Shown here: positions 53,542 to 62,728 of the stretch, in pieces
Layout of the letters: each line of letters begins with the position of its first letter
How positions within the stretch are numbered: the stretch's first letter is position 1
Source: Timema cristinae
Taxonomy: Eukaryota > Arthropoda > Insecta > Phasmatodea > Timematidae
DNA: 64,000 nucleotides
Direction of reading: 5' to 3'
Assembly: GCA_039000515.1 (NCBI GenBank)
Contig: JBCFYV010000012.1
Span: forward strand, 122,224,605-122,288,604
Notes under the pieces: model-generated
What the model was told of the DNA's origin: nothing
Databases searched by the model: none
Seen by the model: the letters and a program-made list of their open reading frames with translations, nothing else
Position numbers and translations under genes: made by a program

Positions 53542-54445
53542 CATATCCGGACAACTGGGCCCCACCAACTGGGCCTCGCCATCTGGGCCCCGCCAACTGG
53601 GCGCCAATACAACTGGGCGGCAAAAGTAACCCCACTTTTTTCTTTAAAAAATGTTTCGTTTTTTTCTAGCATAATTCATTGCACTTTTTATCTTTTTAAT
53701 TAAAAAGTGACGAGTAAAAGCAAAAGATGCACTCTTTGATTATGCGCAACATCATATTGTATTTAAATGTTCTTTGTCTTGTATTAATGCATTGCAATAG
53801 CTAGGTTAGGCTAGGTTAGGTTAACTCTAAAAATATGAATTAATTAAGTTTCCTCTACTAAGATTTTTCTAAATAATAATAAATAATAATAATATTTAGC
53901 ACCACGTCTTACTACCCATTCGGGTTATACGCTTTAAGTACTATTTACGTTAATGGATTAGGAATTGGGAAGGTTGAATTAGAGGGAGTGAGCCCGCATT
54001 TGCGTGGAGGGAGAGTGGAAAACCATTTAGGAAAAACCACCCCCAGTTCACCCGACCGAGATTCGAACCTCGATCTCCCCGTCCTCAACAGTCGAGCTCA
54101 ACACGACAAGCGCGTTAGCCAACTACGCCACCGAGGCGGGTATTTTTCTAAACAACTCCAAAAATGAATATTTACGTAATTGAAAAATATATGATGTTGC
54201 GCTGAAAAATATGATAAGTTAAAAAAAAAGTTCATTTTTAGTTTATACTCATCACTTTTTAATTTTAATTGAAGAATATATGAAAAAAATGGCGCATTTT
54301 TTATATTCTAAAAAAAAGTTCATTGCATTATACTAGAAAAAAAGTTAGTTAAAAAATAAAAGAAAAAAGTTTTTTTTTTTTTACGTCCAGTGGTCCTGGC
54401 ACCCAGTTCACGCGCACCCAGTTGGCAGCGCCCAGTTGTCCTAAA
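53542..54445. mobile_element. Inverted-repeat transposon with ACTGGGC subterminal repeats
   Basis: The two ends read inward as GGACAACTGGGC, then further AACTGGG motifs every 14-18 bp, then an AT-rich arm. TTTTTTTCTAG(C/T)ATAAT-type sequence at 53663 pairs with its reverse complement near 54320-54350. The perfect 12-bp repeat CAGTGGCGGATT lies outside both ends (53530-53541, 54446-54457). SINE-B 53884-54141 is inserted in the middle; without it the element is about 650 bp. No transposase is present, and the superfamily is unknown. Confidence 0.7.
53884..54141 (-). mobile_element. SINE-B, full length, with 11-bp target-site duplication
   Basis: The copy runs from an AAT-type run and tail in reverse (GCACCACGTCTTACTACCCA) to the head (GCCACCGAGGCGGG). 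ATTTTTCTAAA occurs exactly at 53873-53883 and 54142-54152. All internal SINE-B landmarks are present, so it is a recent insertion. Confidence 0.92.
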
Positions 54446-54446
54446 C

Positions 54447-54600
54447 AGTGGCGGATTGATGCGTTGCACTCGATAGTTGTTGACTGGGAGGCAAAGGTTC
54501 GAATCTTGGTTCGGTGAACTGAGGGTGGTTTTAACAACTGATTTATTGTTGTGGTTTTCCCATGATCTCCCCACGCAAATAGTGAACCCTATTTGTAAAG
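54447..54600 (+). mobile_element. SINE-B-like, 3' truncated
   Basis: AGTGGCGGATTGATGCGTTG, box B in AAAGGTTCGAATCTTGG, then GGTGAACTGAGGGTGG and CCCCACGCAAATAG. Its first bases form part of the 12-bp repeat flanking the ACTGGGC element. Confidence 0.55.
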
Positions 54601-55773
54601 GCCTACTTTGATTATAATACTGAGGTATTTTAACATATCGGGTTTACATATATACATTATATTATTTATGGTCTTATCAATTAAATTATGCCGTTAGTAT
54701 CAAGTGTGTTAAACCTATCGATAATAGAAACAAGTTCAATTGAGAAGTTATCCTAGCACTCAATGAACCAACATACAATAATATTGCCCAGCGCCTGTAA
54801 ACTAGACTGTACCGGCTCGAGCGCGCGGTCCAGTCTGACCACCTCTTTATAATTCGTGTATATAACCAGTCGATTCATAACATACACGTCAAGTAGCCCA
54901 AAATATTGTTGCAGATCCCATGATCTGAAGTATGAATACGTTAAATTATATCAAGTAACTTTTACAGCTGTCGTATAGCCCGAACGGGTAGTAAGACGCG
55001 GTGATAAATAATAATATAGCTGTCAGATAAGACCTTTCTTATTAAAATATATGTGTAACTACCATTTGTGCTTCAGGTTATCATGTTATCTTATTAGTAA
55101 GTATACAGGCGATAAACCTGGGTGTGTAGCAATAGTAATTGCTGTCTTAGGTTAAGTTAATTTTTTAAGTCCTACAATCCAATTCATCGCGCTTATAGAA
55201 ATTACCTGGTTGTCTGGTTATTTAAGGAAAATGTTGTCTAGATTTTAACAATAAGGTTTTTTAAAGTTCTCATATATATGTGTGTGGGGGGAGGGGGGGG
55301 TGCGCCCCTCCTCTCCAACAAAAAAAATATGCTATTATGGTATTTCGGCATTTCATTTACACATTTTTCATATTTTCCACGAGAAGGAAAAGTTGGACTT
55401 GACACTGTGTGTTTCTTTACCAATCACCTCACGTGTTCTGGTAACATCTCGCAGCAGTTGGCAACGCGCAGGCCAAACTTTTTTTGCTAAGCTACCAGCA
55501 TTTGACACACCAGACGAACTCTTACGTCATCAAACCAGGGTTGGTTTTATTAGGGCTGCCACAACAACTAGTTTAAACTAAAATAAAAGCTAGTATTTCC
55601 AATTTTAAATTTCATCATTAGTGAAGATATAAGTTGGTATTAAATGTGAAACTGACCTGTTTGTTGCTTCTTCGTGTTATTTATAAACAATTTCTCAAGC
55701 CAAACGTCAAAACAACAAGTTCAGTTAGTACTGACTGTTGTTACAAGTGATTTTGTAATATAGACTAGTAATT
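54601..55773. other. No supported gene; isolated SINE tail at 54967-55013
   Basis: TAGCCCGAACGGGTAGTAAG and its AAT run at 54967-55013 are a severely 5'-truncated SINE-A/B tail. A G-run at 55284-55299 lies in overlapping ORFs (70 and 99 codons) that I do not recognise. Confidence 0.5.
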
Positions 55774-56040
55774 TTATTATTATTAGCACCGCGTCTTACT
55801 ACCCGTTCGGGTTATACGCATTTACGCTAATGTGTAATGGTAGGGTGATTGTGAGATGAAATGGAGGACCTACAGTTTAACGTGGGATCCGAACCACATT
55901 CACAAGTTGTGATTAATACACGTCTTGTCAGAGGTGAAGGAAGGGTTTGGTAATCAGATAAATCTGTGCCGTGACTGAGGATTGAACCCCGGACCCCAGC
56001 ACAGAAGTTTGACACCTTACCCCTAGACCACCAGGTCACC
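55774..56040 (-). mobile_element. SINE-A, full length with internal deletion
   Basis: TTA run, tail, body and head (CCACCAGGTCACC) are present. The segment containing GGTGGAGGCCTGGCATTCC is deleted near 55895. ATTTTAT flanks both sides, a possible short duplication. Confidence 0.88.
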
Positions 56041-56066
56041 ATTTTATGTATTGAATTAATTTTTTT

Positions 56067-56322
56067 TAGCGCCACGTCTTACTACCCGTTCGGGTTATAC
56101 GCTTAAGTATTAATTATGCTAATGGATTAGGAATTGGTAAGGTTGAATTTATAGGAAGCGAACCCGTATTTGCGTGGAGGGAGAGTGGAAAACCATTTAG
56201 AAACCTCTCCTTCTCCCCCCTCTCCTGTTCACCCGAACAAGATTTGAACTTCAATATCCCCGTCCTCGGCAGCCTAGCTCAATACGAAACTAGCGCGTTA
56301 GCCAACTTCGCTACCGAGGCGG
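56067..56322 (-). mobile_element. SINE-B, full length
   Basis: Tail in reverse (GCGCCACGTCTTACTACCCG), body, a C-rich stretch, box B region AAGTTCAAATCTTG (minus, mutated) and head (TACCGAGGCGG). It lies 26 bp from a SINE-A in the same orientation, showing side by side that the two tails are the same. Confidence 0.88.
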
Positions 56323-56327
56323 TTCTA

Positions 56328-56550
56328 ATGGGTTAGGATTAGGGAATGTTGAATGAAGAGGAAATGTACCAGCATTTACGTGGGATGGCCCTCAAAAACC
56401 AAATTGATAGCGAACCACCCAGTCCCTAACATAACGCATATTTCCAAACAACGCATTAACCAATAGCATTTTGTTATGAGTGGGTTTCGAACCCGGGTTA
56501 ACATAGTATTTAAATCATAGTCTGAAACTTAAAGAGGCTGCCTCGGTCAG
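56328..56550 (-). mobile_element. SINE-B-like, strongly diverged
   Basis: AATGGGTTAGGATTAGGGAA, the GCATTTACGTGGGA body and a box-B-like CCGGGTTCGAAACCC on the minus strand remain. The spacing is expanded. Confidence 0.4.
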
Positions 56551-56931
56551 CGAGTCTGTGTCTATTCTGGAACTACTTCCCTATTATGTCAAGCTAATAC
56601 TCCCTTTCGCTATTCACCTATAACCACCCTTTGTAATGTCAATAAGAAAGAGGGGAAAGATAATTACGAAACTTCTTGTCTCAAGTTAAAGAGGACGCTC
56701 GCTGCTAGTTCACAAATATCTTAACAACTACTGTATTTGTTAGAGGAAGGTTAATTCTAGAGCCCTACTTCATCAAGACTATTCTTATAGCTCCCTAAAT
56801 ATCATTAAAATGAGTTAATGTCACATTTCACACATTTTTTCTATTAATAAAACTCAAACTATAGGGCTGTTAAGGAAAAAGAGCCCTGTTGGAATCTCTA
56901 GACTTTATTTTGGCTTGAATCAAATTTTGAA
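56551..56931. other. No feature recognised
   Basis: No ORF or repeat of note. Confidence 0.45.
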
Positions 56932-57005
56932 ATAACGTATCGTAGAATTAAATATTGCGTTAGAACTGAACTTCGACGCGGTAATTTCTCGCTTATCAAG
57001 CCGGT
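56932..57005 (+). repeat. Dispersed repeat K, copy 2
   Basis: TTGAAATAACGTATCGTAGA, AATATTGCGTTAGAACTGAA and CGGTAATTTCTCG match 38605-38689 with scattered changes. Confidence 0.6.
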
Positions 57006-57442
57006 CACCTTAATAACTTAAAAACTTTTAAAAATGTACTTGTTATTAAGTTTTACTACTAGTCGCTTATTAAAGATTTCCCTAAATTAGCTATTTTGAA
57101 TGCGGCGAGTGATGTTAATATCAAAAATATTGTACAGACCAAGTCTCATAGGAAGAACCAGCTTTAAAAAGTGACTTGATCGACATTCACGTATTCATAC
57201 GCTGAGTCATGTGATTTGCACATGGATTTGAAGTTGATATATTTTTCCATTGTTTATCAAGTTAGACAAAAACAAATGAATATTATATTAATCGAGAATA
57301 ACCGTTGTTCACTTTGTTAAAGACGTTAATCTCGCAATTTGAGTCATATTTAAAAAAAAAAAATCGCATTCATACGTCGTTTTGGCATTAATCTTGGAAC
57401 AAACACCAAAACGGACGAAAAATCAATCTGTCAAGTTGAAAC
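57006..57442. other. No feature recognised
   Basis: AT-rich. An A-run lies at 57352-57362. Confidence 0.45.
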
Positions 57443-57735
57443 CGGTTGACCTCCGTGGTCTTGGGGTAAAGTTCTCGCTTCTGGATGCGATGTTCGTGGG
57501 TTCAAACCCAACCGGGGTCGACGGATTTTCTCGAGTGATAAAAATCCGTAGCACAACTTACTTCGGAGGGGAAGTAAAGCCACCGGTCTCATGTTCATTG
57601 TGGACATTTAAAATAACCCTGGACGGTATGAAGAAATACCCTTCTCGGTAAAATTGGTAGGACCGTTCGATCTCGCTCATAGAAATTATCGTATGCTAGT
57701 AGACGTCGGTTCAGAAAGTGCTCGTTAAATAACTC
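57443..57735 (+). mobile_element. SINE-D, full length (reference copy)
   Basis: The head GGTTGACCTCCGTGGTCTTG has box A, and box B is in GTGGGTTCAAACCCAACC. The body contains CCGTAGCACAACTTACTTCG, GGGAAGTAAAGCCACC, CCCTTCTCGGTAAAATTGG and CGGTTCAGAAAGTGCTCG. The 89-codon ORF overlapping it is accidental. Confidence 0.85.
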
Positions 57736-58237
57736 AAATGAATAAGTTAGAAACAAACCTCGCTCCGCTCGGTCAATTTTGAACTAGTGACTAACGCGAG
57801 GGATATCACGTCAAATATACGAGACTAGAATTTGTACCGCGGTACCAGATGTCGAACCCCGCCTTAAGCGAGATTAAAACAGAACAGAGAAAAAATATCG
57901 TAGGGCCGTTTTTAATGTGCAATTATGTTGTTCCGTCTTCGTGAATCCCCTGGATGACCATGAACTTGGGAAAACAAAACAAAACAAAACAAGCCACCGT
58001 CTCTGGACTGAGCTCTTGCAACTGACAAACAGGTTCTCATGGAGCCATCTCGTAGCCGACACGCGGTACATCACAAAGACTCGAACCTACGACCATAACC
58101 GGGGATATAAAAGGTACGTTTAACCACACAGACCTCTCTCTCATTCCTTTATCTCGATTATATTTATAAGATATGTGAGACCAAATAATATACACTGTTA
58201 TAGAAACATACCATTTGTTATGTACGTTTTTAACACT
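57736..58237. other. No supported gene
   Basis: An (AAAAC)4 run at 57969-57990. A weak minus-strand tRNA-like stretch at about 58020-58100 (box-B-like TAGGTTCGAGTCTTTG) may be another eroded SINE head. Confidence 0.35.
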
Positions 58238-58485
58238 GGCCACCTTGTCTAACGCGCTACTCTCGCGGTAAACTAGACTGCCGATGACGGGGAGATCGAG
58301 GTTCGAATCTCGGTCGGGTGTACTGAGAGTGTTTTTTTCCCCAAAATGGTTATCTATTCTCCCTCCACGCAGATGCGGGTACACTTGATCTAAATATAGC
58401 CTTCCTAATCCTTAAGACCATTAGAGTAATTATTTCATAAGCATACAACCGAACGGGTAGTAAGACGTGGTGCTGAAAAATAATA
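58238..58485 (+). mobile_element. SINE-B, full length, head subtype 2
   Basis: The head is GGCCACCTTGTCTAACGCGC followed by TACTCTCG, with box B GAGGTTCGAATCTCGG, body and tail (CCGAACGGGTAGTAAGACGT). The head differs from 19503 (GTGGCGTAGTTAACTAACAC) but the rest is the same, so SINE-B has at least two head subtypes. Confidence 0.85.
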
Positions 58486-58735
58486 TTGCAATTTTAAGAA
58501 GTCATGAAACGTTGACATTCATAAAAATTTCAAATTTGAATTTTTTTCACGATCACAATACTTCTCTTTCCGAGGTGCTTTACTGCAGGTACATGGTTTG
58601 TGGAAAAAGGTTTATTCAATCTATTCGAAATAAAAACAAAAATATTAATTTTACTATTTTTTTCGTTAGTTTTGTTGAGTTCGCGTCATTAGTTTCGCAA
58701 ATTCGAAAGCACAGTAAAAAAAATTAACTTTCAAT

Positions 58736-59211
58736 CAGTCAAGGTAAGACTGCTACCTTGCTTGGTTCCACTTATAAGATGGAGTCATAGTGTAATCAGT
58801 CAAGGTAAGACTGCTACCTTGCTTGGTTCCACTTATAAGATGGAGTCATAGTGTAATCAGTCAAGGTAAGACTGATATCTTGCTTGGTTCCACTATGGTG
58901 GGGTTTATAAGATGAGACCATAGTGTAATCAGTCAAGGTAAGACTGCTACCTTGCTTGGTTCCACTTATAAGATGGAGTCATAGTGTAATCAGTCAAGGT
59001 AAGACTGCTACCTTGCTTGGTTCCACTTATAAGATGGAGTCATAGTGTAATCAGTCAAGGTAAGACTGCTACCTTGCTTGGTTCAACTATGTTGTGGTTT
59101 ATAAGATGAGACCATAGTGTAATCAGTCAAGGTAAGACTGCTACCTTGCTTGGTTCCACTATGTTGTGGTTTATAAGATGAGACCATAGTGTAATCAGCC
59201 AAGGTAAGACA
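58736..59211. repeat. Minisatellite, 61-bp and about 72-bp units, 7 copies
   Basis: Each unit has CAAGGTAAGACTGCTACCTT followed by G, a 7-bp-stem hairpin (CAAGGTA/TACCTTG). The long form carries an added TATG(G/T)TG(G/T)GGTTTATAAG segment. The last unit is cut by SINE-B at 59212. Confidence 0.93.
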
Positions 59212-59349
59212 TAGAACGAGAGTGGGAAACCAGTTAGGAAAACCCCCCTCAGTAGACCCGACCGGGATTCTAACCCCGATCTTTCAGTCAATAACAGGCC
59301 AGTCAAATATGAGAGTGACGCCTTAGACCATACGACCACTGAAACGGGT
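59212..59349 (-). mobile_element. SINE-B, head-proximal fragment
   Basis: The minus strand runs from CCCGTTTCAGTGGTCGTATG through the variable arm and box B region GGGGTTAGAATCCCGG to GGTTTCCCACTCTCG. The 3' part is replaced by the 61-bp array. Confidence 0.75.
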
Positions 59350-60434
59350 ATTTTTACATGTCTCAGTGCTGGCCTGTTATAGTTCTGTTGGTCAGAAGTC
59401 TGTGACTAACAACCAACCAGGATTCCAACCTTCTCCATAGCGGACCGGCTACACCGCACCGCAACACACCGCACCGGCGCGGACGAATCGTCGAGAGAGC
59501 ATCGCACGGCGTGGACCGTGTGACCACCTACCACAGGAAATAAATGTTCGGGAGCTACAGAGCCTTGTTTTCATTTTAACCACTGAGCACTGTAGGGATG
59601 GGCGAAACAGTGATCTTACGATATCGGTGATCCAGTGACCGTGATTTTAAAAGAGCAGTGATTATTGACAGTGATTGGCAGTCACTGTGTCAGCACTTGT
59701 AAAACTAGACATTTCTTTCACACGTGTGACGCTGTAGTAATTGTTTCCAACATTACGTACATGATAAACAATATTATATACAGCAACTTATTGAACAACA
59801 AACATTCTTCTTCTTAATTATTAGATAACTTAGAATTTTACTATTCGTAATTAATAGCTAACTTAATTTTATGAAAATAGGTGAAAACATAATATGCAAG
59901 TAAAAATAAAAATAAAAATGTATTTTGTTATAAAACTCAGTCTATACAGAATATAAAAATGGTTTTCTTTATTTAGTTACCATAATCTTATGCTTGGTTT
60001 AATAAAGTGGATTAGTTAAAAATCCTACGCGAAGTTATTGTAAATAGATTCACTTTAGTTGCGGTGCGGCTCGTATAGCCGGTCCTACATTCCCTCTAGT
60101 TCTGTTATTGTGAATCTCATCCTATCAAGAGATCTAGATTTGATCCGTGAAGACTAGTCGGTATTCCTAGCAGTATTGTTCCCCCCTCATGAGCAAATAA
60201 TTACCACCTTCTCTCGCTCTACGTCATAACAAACCATTGTTTGCATGCGTTATCGGAGCTGAATATCTTCAAAGGTTCCTATGTAACACTTTGCCGCAAC
60301 TTCAGCAACAACAACAAAAATACTTCCATAAATTGGTTTCAAAATCACTATTGTACACTTTGGAGGAAACTCAAGTCGTTTCGCAAAAATAAATACCTGT
60401 ATTCGTGATTAGCTACTGTGGGAGGTGGCTTGTC
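59350..60434. other. No supported gene
   Basis: A CpG-rich patch (CACCGCACCGCAACACACCG near 59453) is followed by AT-rich sequence. No ORF over 60 codons and no family repeat. Confidence 0.45.
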
Positions 60435-60727
60435 ATTATTATTATTATTATTATTATTAGCACCGTGTCTTACTACCCGTTCGGGTTATACGCACTTACG
60501 CTAATGTGTAATGGTAGGGTGATTGTGAGATGAAATAGAGGACCTACAGCTTAACGTGGGATCCGAACCATGGTGGAAGCCTGGCATTCCACACATTCAC
60601 AAGTTGTGATTAAAACACATCTTGTCGGAGGTGAAGGAAGGGTTTGATAATCAGATAAATCTGTGCCGGGACCGAGGATTGAACCCCGGACCCCCAGCAC
60701 CCGTTACCTCTAGACCGCCAGGTTACC
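60435..60727 (-). mobile_element. SINE-A, full length, minus strand
   Basis: TTA run, tail in reverse (GCACCGTGTCTTACTACCCG), complete body and the head ending GACCGCCAGGTTACC. A 9-bp deletion removes part of the anticodon-loop region. Confidence 0.9.
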
Positions 60728-60840
60728 AGTGTCCACTATTGAGAGTAAAATATTTAAGAAGGAAAACATTTAAAATACAATTCATTTGTAGAGTTAAACA
60801 AACATTATTGTCTTAATCAAATATTATTATGATTATTTTT

Positions 60841-61139
60841 TATTTATTTTAGGTGTTTTACGTGCACTTTCTGAACCAACTTATTACAGCAACACATGCT
60901 AACTTTCTATGAGTGAGAGATTCTACCAATTTTGCCGGGAAAGGTATTTTCATTTACCTTCCAGAGTTATTTTTTAACACGTCACAATCGACATGGGACC
61001 GATGGCTTTACTTAACCTACGAAGGAAATTGTGCTACGAATCTTTATAGCTCAAGAAAAATTCTTTGGCCACGAATGGGTTTGAACCCACGAACATCGGG
61101 TTCGAAGGAAAGAACTTTACCCCAAGACTACCAAGGTCA
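60841..61139 (-). mobile_element. SINE-D, full length, minus strand
   Basis: The reverse complement begins GTGACCTTGGTAGTCTTGGG (box A), has box B GTGGGTTTGAACCC..., then GCACAATTTCCTTCG, GTCCCATGTCGA and GTTGGTTCAGAAAGTGCACG. It aligns with 57443-57735 across its length. Confidence 0.8.
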
Positions 61140-61308
61140 CAATAATTAAAATATATTCACAGCTAAGGTTTATAAAACCTGTTAAATTGCTAAGAAAGGT
61201 ATAAAAAAAATGATTAAAATTATGTAATATAAATTAGAAAACCTTTTGAGAATTAAATTACTTGGTTGTATTTATTAAGTTGAATTATTTAGAACATGTA
61301 TAACAATT

Positions 61309-61454
61309 ATTATTATTATTAGCACCGCGTCTTACTACCCATTCGGGTTATACGCACTTACGCTAATGTGTAATGGTAGGGTGATTGTGAGATGAAATGA
61401 AGGTCCTACAGTTTAACGTGGAATCCGAACCACGGTGGAGGCCTGGCATTCCCC
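61309..61454 (-). mobile_element. SINE-A, 5'-truncated, with 15-bp target-site duplication
   Basis: It contains only the trinucleotide run, tail and about 100 bp of body, ending at CTGGCATTCCCC. ACATGTATAACAATT is repeated exactly at 61294-61308 and 61455-61469. This is the clearest insertion in the window. Confidence 0.95.
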
Positions 61455-61604
61455 ACATGTATAACAATTGAATATAATATCATTATAATGTCTGAGTAAG
61501 TTGTTTTTCTTGTTTATTGCTAATTGGAACTTTATGCAAGCTACATACAATAATGGGTGAAAACATTCAAATCGGACAACCTTAATTTTTATCCATCTTT
61601 GTGA

Positions 61605-61850
61605 TATGGTCAATGTGAAAGCATCTTACGTTGGTTTGGACATGTTGAGAGGATGAGTGTGGATCGAGTTACGAAACAAATATATGAAGGTAGAGTGTGT
61701 CGATCAAAAGAAAGAGGTAGGCCATGTAAGACGTGGCTAAATGCTGTAGACGAATGTGTGAAAAAGAGAAACATTAAGAGTTTAAAGAATTAAAGAGCAT
61801 GTTGTAATGATGCTGTTTTGGACCACTCTCATATATTCAAAAATGTATGG
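61605..61850 (+). pseudogene. LINE reverse transcriptase, C-terminal fragment, broken
   Basis: Translation from 61605 gives YGQCESILRWFGHVERM, then a VDRVTKQIYEGR stretch and RGRPCKTWLNAVDECVKKRN, up to a TAA at 61791-61793. The pattern RWFGHVERM ... RGRP.KTWL ... is well known from the C-terminal end of non-LTR retrotransposon ORF2 proteins in many invertebrates. In-frame similarity seems to continue past the stop (RACCNDA...), so the TAA is a disabling mutation in an old 3' fragment. The endonuclease and polymerase domains are absent, and an in-frame stop precedes 61605. I cannot name the clade. A truncated SINE-A follows within 30 bp. Confidence 0.85.
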
Positions 61851-61877
61851 GTGTAATGTACTTTTCTATAAAGTACT

Positions 61878-62035
61878 TGGAATGCCAGGCCACCACCGTG
61901 GTTCGGATTCCACGTTAAACTGTAGGTCCTCCATTTCATCTCACAATCACACTACCATTACACATTAACGTAAGTGCGTATAACCCGAACGGGTAGTAAG
62001 ACGCGGTGCTAATAATAATAATAATAAAATAATAA
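61878..62035 (+). mobile_element. SINE-A, 5'-truncated at GGAATGCC, with 11-bp duplication
   Basis: The copy starts TGGAATGCCAGGCC and ends in the shared tail plus an AAT run. TATAAAGTACT flanks it exactly (61867-61877, 62036-62046). Its 5' breakpoint is within a few bases of those at 37507 and 61454. Confidence 0.93.
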
Positions 62036-62046
62036 TATAAAGTACT

Positions 62047-62480
62047 GTATGTAAAATTTCTTTTTAATACTTCATCCATGAAGAATCCCGCGTTTTCAGA
62101 AATAACTTCAATATATTGCGCTTTAAAATTTGTTGTTTTTTAAAAGATCAACTCCGTTGTATTAGACAAGTCATGTGACACGCTGGCTCCCTTTACCCAA
62201 TAGGAAGCTAACCTTCACAACATCAAGTTGCCAAAGAGTTCTCCTATTGGTTAGTTTTAACACTGGAGACAAGGGGTCCAAGAAGCAAGGGGTAGGTCAT
62301 ATTTAAGCAGCTTGTGCGTATGAATCCACACACTGACCCAGTAATATATCAATACACACAACACAGTACTCAGTATATAGAACATTGTAACATCCCAGAA
62401 AAACAATCCATAAATTAACAAAAAAACTCTATCACTTAATATCAAATCTTCAGTACCGAAGATGTAATCATCTAAATAAA
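62047..62480 (-). mobile_element. Dispersed element E, copy 3
   Basis: The reverse complement shows CACAAGCTGCTTAAATATGA, CCTACCCCTTGCTTCTTGG, AACTAACCAATAGGAGAAC, CCTATTGGGTAAAGGGAGCC, TTATTTCTGAAAACGC and TTCATGGATGAAGTATT, in the order of 22610-23275. The inverted CCAAT pair is conserved in all copies. Unlike copy 2 it has no tandem amplification. Confidence 0.65.
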
Positions 62481-62728
62481 TCGTGTGCAACATTAAAAAT
62501 CTTACTCATTTTATAAGAATAAAAATCACAAATAATCAAATCACATAACCACGTGCAAGTGCGTAGTAGGGCACGCACTCGTCATAATCATAAAACCCGG
62601 TATCGTCCACATTCGCATCACAATAAAATCCCATATCGATATAATTGATGCCTAATCGCGGGTTGATAACGTTAGAATTGGTGCTCACTCGTGAGACAAA
62701 TATCGCAATAAAATCCCACATCACCATA

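Noticed and set aside
53330..53635. 101-codon ORF as a gene
   Set aside because: Its N-terminal half is a translation of the ACTGGGC subterminal repeats of a transposon.
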